From assembly GCF_003010915.2 (NCBI RefSeq), contig NZ_CP028426.1, forward strand, positions 868,001 to 932,000: DNA of 64,000 nucleotides, given 5' to 3'. The DNA comes from Gulosibacter molinativorax. Its GTDB lineage: Bacteria; Actinomycetota; Actinomycetes; Actinomycetales; Microbacteriaceae. Position numbers and translations under genes: made by a program. Positions 37,521-47,999 of this stretch are shown in pieces (positions within the stretch are counted from its first letter, which is position 1; every line of letters begins with the position of its first letter). A model generated the notes under the pieces. The model had not been told where the DNA came from. It searched no databases and saw only the letters and a program-made list of their open reading frames with translations.

Positions 37521-40500
37521 ATGAGCGTCGAAGTGCTCCATACGGATGCCGCACACGAACCAGGGGCGGGGTATCCGCCGGGGAGGGCGCTGGCCCGGTG
37601 GGTGGCGATGCTGCTCACTGGGCTGCTCATGATCACCGGCCTCGCCCTCGGCTCAGCCTCCCCCGCGCAGGCGGCGACCCCCGGGCCTGGTTTCGGCGAC
37701 CCGTACGGGCCGAACGGGTCGATCGGGGCGTTCATCGCGAACGACGGCACCCAGGTGTACTGCATGGACCTCAGCGCGGTGCCCCCCTGGGGGAACACCA
37801 CCGGCCCGGTCACGGTCGAGGAACTGAACTCGCACAGCGGCTTCAACCTCACCGCGACGGAGCTGGCAAAGCTGAACTATGTCATGGCGATGTGGGGGCA
37901 GTCCGGCGATCCGCATGTCACCGCTGCGGTGCAGCTGTATGTGTGGTCGGTCGCAGATCCTGTCCCCTACAACTCGCACGGCATGTCCGGTGACGACTAC
38001 TACGTCGCTCGCGCTCCTGCGGCGAACCGTCCGCAGATCCTCGCGAACCTCGCCCAGATGCGGGCGCAGGCCGACGCGAACCATGCGGTGAACCCGCAGG
38101 TGTCGGTGGCGATCGACATGGCCGACCAGTACCAGGGAACGCTCACCGTGTCGGCGTCGCCGTCGAGCCTGTCCGGGACGGTAACGCTTACGAATGCGGT
38201 GTTTGCGAACGGTGAGTCCACCAGGGCTCTCGGTGCTGGCAGCTTCCCGATCACGGGCACCCCCGCCGATGGGGTTCCCTCGTACCGGATCGAAGCATCC
38301 GCAACCGTGCCGGCTGCGGGGCTCGGCGCGCGGGTGAACCTCTACGACACTCCCGGACAGCAGCGGTTGCTCGGCGGCGCTTCCCCGATGGGGCTCGATG
38401 CGCACACCCGCACCCCGGTGATCGAGCTGGACTTCCAGCCCACGATCACCACTCAGGTGTCCTCCCGCTACGTTGCGGAGGGCGACACGTTCGCCGACCA
38501 GGTCACCGTCGGTCTGTCCAAGGGCACCTGGATCCACCTTGATGGCACCCCGGTTCCGGTGAACGCGGTCGGCACGTTGTATGGGCCGTTCGATGAGCAG
38601 CCTGCCGAAGCTGACACCGCCCCTGCGGGTGCGCCGGTGGCGGGACAGGTGGAGCTGACGCTCACCGGGACGGGGGTGTACGACGCCCCAGCGACGATCA
38701 CTGCCCCCCAGTCCGGGTTTTACACCTGGGTGTGGGAGATCGACAAGGACACGCAGGGACAGTACGCGAAGTACCTCACCGACTCGGTGCGTGACCGCTT
38801 CGGTTTGGTGCCGGAGACCAGTGTCGTGCCGTTCCAGCCGGTCGCGGTGTCCGAGGCCGATCAGCGGCTCGTCATTCCCGGCGACGCGGTGACCGACACG
38901 ATCACCGTGTCCTCGAGCAACGGCGCCTGGCTGAAGATCGGTGGAGAGCACATCCCGGTGGTCTTCGAGGGCACCCTGTACCAGGTGCCGGGCACGCTGC
39001 CTCCCGCCCAGTCCCCTACCGTCGACCCGGCCGCCGTGCCGGTCGGTGAGGTGACGATCACCGCGGACGGGCCCGGCGTGTACACCTCCCCGGAGGTGAC
39101 CGTCCCGAATGCAGGATTCGTGACCTGGGTGTGGCAGGTGCGTCTCGCCGCGCAGCCGGAAGAGCTGCGGGACTACCTGGCGGGTGACTGGATCGACGAG
39201 TACGGCATCCCCGTGGAGTCGACCAGCGTCCGGCATCCGATCGAGACGACGAGCCAGTTGCGCGAGTACAACGTCCACGAGGGTGGGCGCGCGTTCGACA
39301 CGATCGTCGTCTCCGGGTTCCCCGACAACCACCCCGACTTCGCTGGTGACGGCTACTGGGGGGCAGACACCAAGACCATCACGCACACCGTGTACGGGCC
39401 GTTCGCTTCCGATACCGTCCTCACCGACGACCTCGATCTCACGGACGCCCCGGTGCTGACGCGCGTGGACACCCCGGCAAGAAACGGGGTGTACCAGATC
39501 GGGTACACCGACGAGGACCGGATCACACCGACCGAGCTGGGCTACTACGTGATCGTGAGCTCCTTTGACGGTGACGACCGGGTGCAGCCGTACCAGTCGT
39601 CGCCGGCGGACATTCGGGAACGGTTTTTCGTCCCGGAAGAGCCCGAGTATGAGGCTCCGGTATCGGTGATCACGCAGGCGACGCCGTCGGCGCTCGTCGG
39701 GGAACCGTTCGAGGACACCGCCCTCGTGCAGGGCACGATCCCCGAGGGCGCGTACCTCATGTTCCGCGCCTACGGGCCCGTGCCCGCCGATGAGGCACCG
39801 CTGTGCGAGGCGGACCCGTTCTACGTCAGCGACGAGATCCCGGTCACCCAGCCAGCCGTCTACTCCTCCGGCACCACATCGGTGGAGTCGGCGGGGAACG
39901 TGTACTGGATCGAGACGCTCTACGACGCCGACGGTGAAGTGCTCTCCGAAGGCAACTGCGGGGCGCCCGGTGAAACCACCGTCATCACCGAAGGCGAGAA
40001 GCTCGAGGTGACCACGAAGGCGGTCGCGAACGTGGTGCTCGGTGAGCCCGCGCACGATGTCGCGATCATCACCGGCCCGGTGCCCGAGGGCACCACCCTC
40101 GTGTTCGAGGCGTACCGGCAGGACGGCAACGAGACGGTGTGCGAGGCGGACAACCGCGTGTTCGACACCTGGGAGTCTCCGATCACGGTGACTGGGCCAG
40201 GCGAGTACGCCTCTGCCGAGGTCGTGTTCGACAAGGTCGGCACCTACTTCTGGATCGAGACGTTGCTCGACGCTAACGGGGAGAGCATCCACCGTGGGCA
40301 CTGCGGTGCTCCGGGCGAGACGACCGTCGTCAGTGAAGTGCCGGTCACTCCCGAGCCTCCTGTTGAGGACACTCCGAAAAGGGAGCTCGCGCAGACCGGG
40401 GCCGACGGGTGGCTGATCGGAGTCGGTGCCGCTGCGGCGCTGAGCCTCCTCGCCTCCGGCGCGGTACTGCTGTTCGGGCGCCGCCTCGCGCAGCGCCGCG

Positions 40501-40571
40501 AAGCAGCCGAGAACGCGGAAGGGGGTGAAGAGCCCGAGTTCGTAACAGTCGACGAACTACTCAATGAATAG
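37521..40571 (+). CDS. Cell-wall-anchored thioester-domain (TQXA) adhesin with VaFE-like repeats
   Basis: 1016 residues, preceded by AGGAGGAAACGG. A signal peptide (hydrophobic core about 28-45, cut after AQA near 51) leads to a thioester domain with Cys81 in VYCMDL and Gln138 in VQLYVW, fitting the [YFL]C and hydrophobic-Q-x-x-hydrophobic-W pair that forms the internal Cys-Gln bond. At least three Ig-like repeats share SGFYTWVWE-type ends, and two copies share VGEPFEDTA-type starts and NCGAPGETTV ends (about 745-940). LAQTG (956-960) is a class E-like sorting motif, followed by a transmembrane helix and RR. The 24-residue acidic tail after the helix is unusual. Confidence 0.88.
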   Translation: MSVEVLHTDAAHEPGAGYPPGRALARWVAMLLTGLLMITGLALGSASPAQAATPGPGFGDPYGPNGSIGAFIANDGTQVYCMDLSAVPPWGNTTGPVTVEELNSHSGFNLTATELAKLNYVMAMWGQSGDPHVTAAVQLYVWSVADPVPYNSHGMSGDDYYVARAPAANRPQILANLAQMRAQADANHAVNPQVSVAIDMADQYQGTLTVSASPSSLSGTVTLTNAVFANGESTRALGAGSFPITGTPADGVPSYRIEASATVPAAGLGARVNLYDTPGQQRLLGGASPMGLDAHTRTPVIELDFQPTITTQVSSRYVAEGDTFADQVTVGLSKGTWIHLDGTPVPVNAVGTLYGPFDEQPAEADTAPAGAPVAGQVELTLTGTGVYDAPATITAPQSGFYTWVWEIDKDTQGQYAKYLTDSVRDRFGLVPETSVVPFQPVAVSEADQRLVIPGDAVTDTITVSSSNGAWLKIGGEHIPVVFEGTLYQVPGTLPPAQSPTVDPAAVPVGEVTITADGPGVYTSPEVTVPNAGFVTWVWQVRLAAQPEELRDYLAGDWIDEYGIPVESTSVRHPIETTSQLREYNVHEGGRAFDTIVVSGFPDNHPDFAGDGYWGADTKTITHTVYGPFASDTVLTDDLDLTDAPVLTRVDTPARNGVYQIGYTDEDRITPTELGYYVIVSSFDGDDRVQPYQSSPADIRERFFVPEEPEYEAPVSVITQATPSALVGEPFEDTALVQGTIPEGAYLMFRAYGPVPADEAPLCEADPFYVSDEIPVTQPAVYSSGTTSVESAGNVYWIETLYDADGEVLSEGNCGAPGETTVITEGEKLEVTTKAVANVVLGEPAHDVAIITGPVPEGTTLVFEAYRQDGNETVCEADNRVFDTWESPITVTGPGEYASAEVVFDKVGTYFWIETLLDANGESIHRGHCGAPGETTVVSEVPVTPEPPVEDTPKRELAQTGADGWLIGVGAAAALSLLASGAVLLFGRRLAQRREAAENAEGGEEPEFVTVDELLNE

Positions 40572-40580
40572 CTTCAGCTA

Positions 40581-40655
40581 GAGGTAGAAGAGTCTGCTGC
40601 GGCGGCCGGACACCAGAAAGGTGTATGGCCGCCGCAGCAGACCTCTCTCTACCTC
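40581..40655 (+). terminator. Large terminator hairpin after the adhesin gene
   Basis: A 16-bp perfect stem (40592-40607 with 40627-40642) has outer arms GAGGTAG (40581-40587) and CTACCTC (40649-40655) and an inner ACACC/GGTGT stem with loop AGAAA. It starts ten bases after the adhesin stop. The 200 bases from here to the first kdp ORF hold two copies of CTGTTTCGGG (40762-40771 and 40807-40816), 45 bp apart, and no other recognised signal. Confidence 0.8.
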
Positions 40656-40854
40656 GCGAAGGAAGGCGACCTCATCCGTGCCGGTAGAGCGCAATGGGCG
40701 CCTGTCGTGTTAGCGGCTCGTCAGAGTCCGCCCGATCCTCGTATGGGTTCTGTTAGGACGCCTGTTTCGGGGGTGTGGGCGGGTGTTTGATCGTGAGTTG
40801 CGCCCGCTGTTTCGGGTTGCGCGGCTAGTGGTACTGCTGTCGCTTGTTATCCGG

Positions 40855-40950
40855 ATGGAGCTTGTTGTGCTTGACATCGTCTACGTGCTGGGCGTGATCG
40901 CCTTGTTCGTCGTCGTCGGGCTGCTGGGGAAAGCGGTGGAGAAGCTGTGA
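40855..40950 (+). CDS. 31-residue single-helix peptide upstream of kdpF
   Basis: ATG 40855 opens a 31-codon frame: MELVVLDIVYVLGVIALF..., a single hydrophobic helix ending GKAVEKL. Its TGA overlaps the GTG of kdpF (40947) in GTGA, the coupling used within this operon. The length, helix and translational overlap argue that it is made. I recall similar tiny frames ahead of kdpF in other actinobacteria, but this was not checked. It may be a second small membrane subunit stabilising the KdpFABC complex. A GTG start at residue 5 is possible. Confidence 0.6.
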   Translation: MELVVLDIVYVLGVIALFVVVGLLGKAVEKL

Positions 40951-41036
40951 TCGTCTTTGAGCTTCTCGCCGCCGGTCTCGGGGTCGCGGCGATCGTGTAT
41001 CTCGTGTTCGCTCTCGTGAAACCGGAGCGCTTCTGA
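40947..41036 (+). CDS. kdpF: K+-transporting ATPase small subunit KdpF
   Basis: A 29-residue frame from GTG 40947: one hydrophobic helix followed by the typical KdpF ending LVKPERF. Its stop overlaps the kdpA start (TGATG). KdpF is a single-span peptide that stabilises the KdpFABC pump. Confidence 0.85.
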   Translation: MIVFELLAAGLGVAAIVYLVFALVKPERF

Positions 41037-42709
41037 TGACCTGGGTGTACGCGCTTTTCGCCCTTGCCCCCGTCGCCATCATCCTGGGCGTGCTGTACCG
41101 CCCGTTCGGTGACTACATGGCCTGGGTCTATACGTCCCGCAAGGACTGGAAAGTCGAACGCGGGATCTACATGATCATCGGCGTCGACGCGAAGGCCGAG
41201 CAGACCTGGCAGGCCTACCTGCGCAGCGTGCTCGCGTTCTCCGCGATCGGCCTGCTGATCGTCTACGGTCTGCAACGCTTCCAGCAGTGGCTGCCGTACT
41301 CGCTGGGCTTGGAGGCCCCGTCGGAGCATCTGTCGTTCAACACCGCGGCATCGTTCGTCGGCAACACGAACTGGCAGTCCTACTCGCCGGAGCTCACCGT
41401 CGGCTACACGGTCCAGTTCGCGGGTCTCGCGGTGCAGAACTTCGTGTCCGCCGCAGTCGGCATCGCGGTCGCCATCGCCCTGGTGCGCGGGTTCGCCTAC
41501 CGGCGCTCGGGCACGATCGGGAACTTCTGGGTCGACCTGATCCGCGGCACGCTGCGCATCCTGTTGCCCATCGCAGTGGTCGGCGCGATCGTGCTGATGA
41601 TCGGCGGGGTAATCCAGAACTTTAACGGCTTCACCACCGTCACCACGCTCACCGGCGCCACCCAGACGATCCCCGGCGGACCTGTCGCGTCCCAGGAGGT
41701 CATCAAGCTGCTGGGTACCAATGGTGGTGGATTCTTCAACGCGAACTCCTCCCACCCCTTCGAGAACCCCACAGCGTGGACGAACCTGTTCCAGGTGCTG
41801 CTGATGCTCGTTATCCCGTTCGCCCTGCCGCGCACCTTTGGGCGGATCGTGGGTGACAACCGCCAGGGCTACGCGATCCTCTCCGTGATGGCGATCCTGT
41901 ACGTGGCGTCGTTCAGCATCCTCACCGCACTGGAATCCGCAGGCATGGGCACCGCCCCCGAGCTCGCGAGCGGTGCGATGGAAGGCAAAGAGCAGCGGTT
42001 CGGGATTCTCGGATCGACCCTGTTCGCCACCACCAGCACGGGCACGTCCACTGGCGCGGTAAACTCGATGCACGACTCGTACACGGCGCTGGGCGGGATG
42101 ATGCCGATGCTGAACATGATGCTCGGCGAGGTCTCTCCCGGCGGTGTCGGTTCCGGGATTTACGCGATCCTGGTCCTCGCGGTGATCGCGGTGTTTATCT
42201 CTGGTCTGCTGATCGGACGTACCCCGGAGTACCTGGGCAAAAAGATCGGCCCGCGCGAGATCAAGCTCGCCGCGCTCTACATCCTCGTCATGCCAACCCT
42301 GGTGCTGGCCGGGACGGCGCTGAGCTTCGCGATCCCCGGTGTCCGGGAAGAGGTGGAGAGCACGTCGATCTGGAACCCCGGCATCCATGGCATGTCCGAG
42401 GTGCTGTATGCGTTCACGTCCGCGGCGAACAACAACGGTTCCGCGTTCGCGGGTCTCACCGCGAACACCCCGTGGCTGAACACCGTGCTGGGGCTTGCGA
42501 TCCTGCTGGGCCGGTTCGTGCCGATCGTGTTCGTCCTCGCCCTGGCCGGTTCCCTTGCCGCTCAGGACAAGGTTCCGACCACTTCCGGAACCCTCCCCAC
42601 GCACCGCCCGATGTTCATCGGGCTGCTGACCGTGGTCACGATCCTGGTGACCGCACTGACCTTCTTCCCCGTTCTCGCGCTAGGTCCGCTAGCGGAAGGG
42701 CTGATGTAA
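41036..42709 (+). CDS. kdpA: K+-transporting ATPase subunit KdpA
   Basis: 557 residues with about ten membrane helices. Selectivity-filter style segments are visible: [51 protein letters not shown] and [14 protein letters not shown], corresponding to the four pore loops of the SKT family. It is the K+-binding, channel-like subunit of the KdpFABC pump in the cytoplasmic membrane. Start ATG overlaps the kdpF stop; KdpB begins four bases after its stop. Length and motifs are normal. Confidence 0.97.
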   Translation: MTWVYALFALAPVAIILGVLYRPFGDYMAWVYTSRKDWKVERGIYMIIGVDAKAEQTWQAYLRSVLAFSAIGLLIVYGLQRFQQWLPYSLGLEAPSEHLSFNTAASFVGNTNWQSYSPELTVGYTVQFAGLAVQNFVSAAVGIAVAIALVRGFAYRRSGTIGNFWVDLIRGTLRILLPIAVVGAIVLMIGGVIQNFNGFTTVTTLTGATQTIPGGPVASQEVIKLLGTNGGGFFNANSSHPFENPTAWTNLFQVLLMLVIPFALPRTFGRIVGDNRQGYAILSVMAILYVASFSILTALESAGMGTAPELASGAMEGKEQRFGILGSTLFATTSTGTSTGAVNSMHDSYTALGGMMPMLNMMLGEVSPGGVGSGIYAILVLAVIAVFISGLLIGRTPEYLGKKIGPREIKLAALYILVMPTLVLAGTALSFAIPGVREEVESTSIWNPGIHGMSEVLYAFTSAANNNGSAFAGLTANTPWLNTVLGLAILLGRFVPIVFVLALAGSLAAQDKVPTTSGTLPTHRPMFIGLLTVVTILVTALTFFPVLALGPLAEGLM

Positions 42710-42712
42710 ACC

Positions 42713-44860
42713 ATGTCCACTATCACCCAACCCCGCCCGAAAACGGCGGGCACCCCTGCCCGGAAGGGCGGGTTCACCTGGGAACAGGTCCGCGCAGCCC
42801 TGCCCGGCGCGTTCCGCAAACTCAACCCGAAAGAGCAGTGGCGCAACCCCGTCATGTTCCTCGTCTGGCTCGGTGCCGCGCTCACGACGATCCTCGCAGT
42901 CACGGAGCCGTTCGTCGGCGGACCTGCCGATTCCGGCGGGACGGTCGTGCCGTGGTCGTTCACCTGGGCGATCGCGGTGTGGCTGTGGCTGACCGTGCTG
43001 TTCGCGAACCTCGCCGAGTCTGTCGCCGAAGGCCGTGGCAAAGCACAGGCGGAAACGCTCCGCAAGACCCGCACCAGCACCATGGCCAACCGCGTCAGCA
43101 GCTACGACCCGAAGGCCGACCCCGCTGCGGAGCGGGCCGCAACGACGCAGGTGTCATCCTCCGACCTCACGCTCGGTGATGTGGCAGTTGTGACCGCGGG
43201 CGAGCTGATCCCCGGCGACGGGGACATCGTGTGGGGTATTGCGTCGGTGGACGAGTCAGCCATCACGGGCGAATCCGCCCCGGTGGTCCGCGAGTCCGGC
43301 GGCGACCGTTCCGCGGTCACCGGCGGCACCCGGGTGCTGTCGGACCGGATCGTGGTGCGCATCACCTCCAAGCCGGGTGAGACATTCGTGGACCGGATGA
43401 TCTCCCTCGTCGAGGGCGCGGCACGGCAGAAGACGCCGAACGAGATCGCGCTGAACATCCTGCTCGCGTCCCTGTCGATCATCTTCGTCGTTGTCGCGCT
43501 CACCCTGAACCCGATCGCGTCTTATGCGGCCGCCCCCGTGAGCGTCACGGTACTGGTGGCGCTGCTGGTGTGCCTGATCCCGACCACCATCGGGGCGCTG
43601 CTCAGTGCGATCGGTATCGCCGGGATGGACCGGCTCGTGCAGCGCAACGTGCTGGCAATGTCCGGGCGCGCGGTCGAGGCTGCGGGCGATGTGACTACGC
43701 TGCTGCTGGACAAGACCGGCACCATCACCTACGGCAACCGGCGCGCCAGCGCGTTCGTCCGCCTCGGCGGTGTACGGGAGCAGGAGCTGGTCCGGGCCGC
43801 CGCGCTGTCATCGCTGGCTGACCCAACTCCGGAGGGCGTATCGATCGTCGAGCTCGCCGAGCAGGAGCACGGAGAGTTCGACCGGAACACGACTGGGGAA
43901 ATCGTCCCGTTCACGGCACAGACGCGCATGTCGGGCCTGGACCTGCCCGACGGCACTCAGATCCGTAAGGGCGCCGGCTCGGCCGTCACGGCCTGGCTGG
44001 AAGAGGGCGGTGAACGTCTTCCGTCATCGCTGGCAGCGGAACTCGATGAGTATGTCGAGCGCATCTCCCAGTCCGGTGGCACTCCGCTCGTCGTCGCCAC
44101 CAAGGATGCCGCCGACCGGGGGCACCTGCTCGGTGTGGTGCACCTCAAGGACGTCGTCAAGGAAGGGCTGCCAGCGAAGTTCGCCGAGATGCGAGCCATG
44201 GGTATCCGCACGGTAATGATCACAGGCGACAACCCCCTCACCGCGGCCGCCATCGCGAAAGAGGCCGGCGTGGACGACTTCCTCGCTGAGGCCACCCCGG
44301 AAGACAAGCTCGCCTACATCCGTAAGGAGCAGGAGGGCGGGAACCTGGTCGCGATGACCGGTGACGGCACCAACGACGCCCCCGCACTCGCACAGGCCGA
44401 TGTCGGGGTCGCGATGAACTCCGGCACGTCGGCGGCGAAAGAGGCCGGGAACATGGTCGACCTCGACAGCGACCCGTCCAAGCTCATCGACGTGGTACGG
44501 ATCGGGAAGCAACTGCTGATCACCCGCGGGGCCTTGACGACGTTCTCCATCGCGAACGACATCGCAAAGTACTTCGCGATCATCCCGGCCATGTTCATGG
44601 GCGTGTTCCAGCAGCTCGCCGCGTTGAACATCATGGGGCTGCACTCGCCGGCCTCGGCGGTGCTGTCGGCGATCATCTTCAACGCGATCGTGATCGTATT
44701 CCTCATCCCGCTCGCCTTGCGTGGAGTGAAGTACCGGCCCGGGAACGCGTCCAGCATCCTCGGCCGTAACCTCGCCATATACGGGCTTGGCGGTGTGATC
44801 GCCCCCTTCATCGGGATCTGGCTGATCGACTTGGTCGTCCGCCTCATCCCCGGCTTCTGA
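42713..44860 (+). CDS. kdpB: K+-transporting P-type ATPase KdpB
   Basis: 715 residues. The phosphorylated Asp333 is in [12 protein letters not shown]; the actuator TGES is in [16 protein letters not shown], and the hinge [19 protein letters not shown] is intact. Membrane helices flank these domains, with an N-terminal cytoplasmic extension. It hydrolyses ATP to drive potassium uptake through KdpA. The DKTGT, TGES and GDGTNDAP motifs show an active pump. The order kdpF-A-B-C matches the standard operon. Confidence 0.97.
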   Translation: MSTITQPRPKTAGTPARKGGFTWEQVRAALPGAFRKLNPKEQWRNPVMFLVWLGAALTTILAVTEPFVGGPADSGGTVVPWSFTWAIAVWLWLTVLFANLAESVAEGRGKAQAETLRKTRTSTMANRVSSYDPKADPAAERAATTQVSSSDLTLGDVAVVTAGELIPGDGDIVWGIASVDESAITGESAPVVRESGGDRSAVTGGTRVLSDRIVVRITSKPGETFVDRMISLVEGAARQKTPNEIALNILLASLSIIFVVVALTLNPIASYAAAPVSVTVLVALLVCLIPTTIGALLSAIGIAGMDRLVQRNVLAMSGRAVEAAGDVTTLLLDKTGTITYGNRRASAFVRLGGVREQELVRAAALSSLADPTPEGVSIVELAEQEHGEFDRNTTGEIVPFTAQTRMSGLDLPDGTQIRKGAGSAVTAWLEEGGERLPSSLAAELDEYVERISQSGGTPLVVATKDAADRGHLLGVVHLKDVVKEGLPAKFAEMRAMGIRTVMITGDNPLTAAAIAKEAGVDDFLAEATPEDKLAYIRKEQEGGNLVAMTGDGTNDAPALAQADVGVAMNSGTSAAKEAGNMVDLDSDPSKLIDVVRIGKQLLITRGALTTFSIANDIAKYFAIIPAMFMGVFQQLAALNIMGLHSPASAVLSAIIFNAIVIVFLIPLALRGVKYRPGNASSILGRNLAIYGLGGVIAPFIGIWLIDLVVRLIPGF

Positions 44861-44886
44861 CACACCTTCAGAAAGATGAGAACATC

Positions 44887-45501
44887 ATGAACACACAAGC
44901 TCGTGGAGTCGGGCGCACCATCTGGGTCGCCACCCGCGCGATGGCGCTACTCACCCTAGTCCTCGGCGTCGGATACACCCTAGTGATCACCGGGATCGGG
45001 CAAGTGGCCTTGCCCGCCCAGGCGAACGGGTCGATCCTCACCGACCAGGACGGCGACGAGGTCGGGTCGTCGCTGATTGGCCAGTCCTTCACCGATGCGG
45101 ATGGTAACTCGCTGCCGGAGTACTTCCAGCCGAGGCCTTCCGCCGCAGGCGACGGGTACGACGGTGGCGCTTCCTCCGGGTCGAACTACGGGCCGGAGAA
45201 CGAGGATCTGATCGCCGCGATCACCGAACGCAAAGCCCAGATTGCGGAGTTCAACGGCGTCACCGAGGCCAAAGTCCCCGTGGATGCGGTCACCGCGTCG
45301 TCGTCGGGACTGGACCCGCACATCAGCCTTGCCTACGCGCAGATCCAGATCGACCGGGTCGCCGACGCGCGCGGGATCTCCGTGGAGCAGGTGCGGGAAC
45401 TCGTCGCGGCACACACCCAGGGCCCGGACGCCGGGTATTTGGGAGAATCGAGGGTGAACGTGCTGGAACTGAACCTCGCCCTGGACGAGTTGGAGGACTG
45501 A
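44887..45501 (+). CDS. kdpC: K+-transporting ATPase subunit KdpC
   Basis: 204 residues: one N-terminal membrane helix (MALLTLVLGVGYTLVITGIG) and an external domain with GSSLIGQSFTDADG, YFQPRPSAAGDGYDGGASSGSNYGPEN and VTASSSGLDPHISLAYAQIQIDRVA, all KdpC signatures. It raises ATP affinity of the complex. It follows kdpB by 26 bases and precedes kdpD by two bases. Confidence 0.96.
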   Translation: MNTQARGVGRTIWVATRAMALLTLVLGVGYTLVITGIGQVALPAQANGSILTDQDGDEVGSSLIGQSFTDADGNSLPEYFQPRPSAAGDGYDGGASSGSNYGPENEDLIAAITERKAQIAEFNGVTEAKVPVDAVTASSSGLDPHISLAYAQIQIDRVADARGISVEQVRELVAAHTQGPDAGYLGESRVNVLELNLALDELED

Positions 45502-45503
45502 TT

Positions 45504-47999
45504 ATGCCGAAACGGGGGCAGCTTCGGGTATTGCTCGGCGCTGCCCCCGGCGTCGGCAAGACCTTCACCATGCTCGAAGAAGGACGCCGCCTCCTCGGAG
45601 ACGGGAAAGATGTCGTCGTCGGGATCGTGGAAACCCACGGCCGGGCCGCAACGGCGGCGATGACCGCGGGAATCCCGGCCGTCCCGCGCACGCGCATCGA
45701 GCATCGCGGGGTCACGCTCGAGGAGATGGACCTGCAGGCGGTGCTGGACCGTCGCCCCGAGATCGCCCTCGTCGACGAGCTCGCGCACACTAACGCGCCC
45801 GGCTCGAAGAACGACAAACGGTGGCAGGACGTCGAAGAGCTCCTCGCTGCGGGGATCGACGTGGTCTCCACCCTCAATATTCAGCACATCGAATCCCTCA
45901 ATGACGTCGTCGAGCAGATCACCGGCGTCCCCCAACGAGAGACCGTCCCCGACAGCTTCCTGCGCGGTGCGGAACAGATCGAGGTCGTCGACCTCGCCCC
46001 GCAAGCGCTCCGCGACCGGCTCAGCAGAGGATTCGTGTACCCGGCCGAACGCATCGACGCGGCCCTGTCGAACTACTTCCGCCTCGGGAACCTCACCGCG
46101 CTGCGCGAACTCGCCCTCATTTGGCTCGCGGATGAGGTCGACCAGGCGCTGAAGGGATACCGCAAGGATCACGGCATCGACAGCACCTGGGAAGCCCGCG
46201 AACGCGTTGTCGTCGCCCTCACCGGCGGTCCCGAAGGCGAGACGCTGTTGCGGCGTGGAGCGAGGATCGCGGCCCGCTCCGCTGGCGGGGAACTTGTCGC
46301 CGTGCACATCACAAGCCAGGATGGGCTCCGCTCCGCGAACCCCGCCACGCTCGCCGAACAGCGCGCGCTCGTCGAAAAACTCAACGGCACCTACCATCAG
46401 GTCATCGGGGAAGACATCCCCACCGCGCTGGTGGAGTTCGCTCGCTCCGTCAACGCCACCCAACTCGTCTTGGGTGCCAGCCGTCGCGGACGCGTTACCG
46501 CCGCGTTCACCGGGCCCGGGATCGGCGCGACCGTCGTCCGCGAATCCGGCGACATCGACGTGCACATGGTCAACCATGCCGCCGCCGGCCGGAGCTTCAC
46601 GCTGCCGCCGCTGACCGGAGCACTCACCCGCAAACGCCGCGTCCTCGGCTTCATCGTCGCACTCCTGGGCGGCCCCGCACTCACCGGCTTGCTGAGCCTG
46701 TTCCACAGCGAAGACTCCATCACCACCGACGTCCTCAGCTATCAGCTCCTCGTCGTCATCGTCGCACTCGTCGGCGGTATTTGGCCTGCCCTGTTCGCCG
46801 CAGTGCTCTCGGGGATCACGCTTGATTTTCTGTTCATCGAACCGCTGTATACAATCCACATCCACCAGCCGCACCATCTGCTGTCCCTAATCTTGTACGT
46901 CCTCATCGCGAGCCTGGTGAGCTTCGTCGTCGACCGCGCCGCCCGCTACACCCGCGCCGCCCGCCGATCTGCCGCCGAATCCGAACTGATCCAAACCATC
47001 GCTGGCAGTGTGCTGCGCGGGGATAACGCGATCCAAGCGCTCGTGGATCGCACCCGTGAGGCCTTTCAACTCCCCGGGATACGGCTCATGCGCGGCGAAG
47101 ACGTCCTCGCCCGCTCCGGAGAGCCGACCCCTGACAACCATTACGCCAGTATCCGGATCACCGACGACACCACCCTGGAACTGCACGGCCCCGACCTCGC
47201 CGCCTCCGAACAACGCCTCCTCGCCGTAGTTACCGCGCAACTTACAGCCGCCCTCGAACACGAACACCTCACCGAAACAGCGAAACAGATCGAACCGATC
47301 GCGGCATCAGACCGGGTTCGCGGCGCACTCTTGTCCGCGCTCAGCCATGATCTGCGTCGCCCGCTCGCAGCCGCCTCCGCTGCCGTCGGGGGGCTGAAAG
47401 CAGCAGGACCCGACCTGGCGTCCGCAGACAAGAAGGAACTGCTCGACACCGCCGAAGAAAGTCTGGGCGCTCTCGCAGCCCTGGTCACCGACCTCCTCGA
47501 CGTCAGCCGTCTGCAAGCCGGAGTCCTCACCATCGCAGAGATCCCTACCGATCCTGCCGAGACCATCGCGCCCGCCCTCGACGAACTACATCTCGGTCCC
47601 ACCGATGTCACCCTCGCGCTTGATCACGGTGACGCTCTCGCGTATGCGGACCCGGTTCTACTCCAACGCGTCCTCGTAAACCTCCTCATGAACGCACACC
47701 GTTATAGCCCCACCGGCACGCCGATCCACGTTGGCACCAGCACATTCGAGAATCGGCTTGAGATCCGCATCGTCGACCGGGGACCCGGTATCCCACCAGA
47801 GAAGATGGACGATATCTTCCTGCCCTTCCAACGCCTCGGTGACACCGACAACACTACCGGCCTCGGCCTAGGGCTTGCCCTTTCGCGCGGCTTCATCGAA
47901 GCCATGCACGGCACCCTCACCCCCGAAGACACTCCCGGCGGTGGACTCACCATGGTCATCTCCCTCCCCACGATCCACACGAGCCAGGAGCCGTCATGA
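45504..47999 (+). CDS. kdpD: Sensor histidine kinase KdpD
   Basis: 831 residues. The N-terminal KdpD domain has the Walker A LLGAAPGVGKTFTML (about 10-24) and VDELAHTN; a universal-stress-protein-like domain follows (about 230-365). Four membrane helices lie about 380-480, then a GAF-like region, then the kinase core with His615 in SALSHDLRRPLAAAS and the ATP site GPGIPPEKMDDIF and GLGLGLALSRG. It senses potassium limitation and turgor or ionic conditions and phosphorylates KdpE. It is complete. Its stop overlaps kdpE by four bases (ATGA). Confidence 0.96.
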   Translation: MPKRGQLRVLLGAAPGVGKTFTMLEEGRRLLGDGKDVVVGIVETHGRAATAAMTAGIPAVPRTRIEHRGVTLEEMDLQAVLDRRPEIALVDELAHTNAPGSKNDKRWQDVEELLAAGIDVVSTLNIQHIESLNDVVEQITGVPQRETVPDSFLRGAEQIEVVDLAPQALRDRLSRGFVYPAERIDAALSNYFRLGNLTALRELALIWLADEVDQALKGYRKDHGIDSTWEARERVVVALTGGPEGETLLRRGARIAARSAGGELVAVHITSQDGLRSANPATLAEQRALVEKLNGTYHQVIGEDIPTALVEFARSVNATQLVLGASRRGRVTAAFTGPGIGATVVRESGDIDVHMVNHAAAGRSFTLPPLTGALTRKRRVLGFIVALLGGPALTGLLSLFHSEDSITTDVLSYQLLVVIVALVGGIWPALFAAVLSGITLDFLFIEPLYTIHIHQPHHLLSLILYVLIASLVSFVVDRAARYTRAARRSAAESELIQTIAGSVLRGDNAIQALVDRTREAFQLPGIRLMRGEDVLARSGEPTPDNHYASIRITDDTTLELHGPDLAASEQRLLAVVTAQLTAALEHEHLTETAKQIEPIAASDRVRGALLSALSHDLRRPLAAASAAVGGLKAAGPDLASADKKELLDTAEESLGALAALVTDLLDVSRLQAGVLTIAEIPTDPAETIAPALDELHLGPTDVTLALDHGDALAYADPVLLQRVLVNLLMNAHRYSPTGTPIHVGTSTFENRLEIRIVDRGPGIPPEKMDDIFLPFQRLGDTDNTTGLGLGLALSRGFIEAMHGTLTPEDTPGGGLTMVISLPTIHTSQEPS

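Noticed and set aside
37653..40301. 882-codon open frame on the minus strand across the adhesin gene
   Set aside because: Lies fully within the adhesin gene; composition is Arg/His/Gly-rich as expected from reading high-GC coding DNA in the wrong frame; no motif, start signal or known family.
40847..42604. 585-codon minus-strand frame opposite kdpA
   Set aside because: Shadow of kdpA with Asp/His/Arg-rich low-complexity sequence; kdpA motifs are complete.
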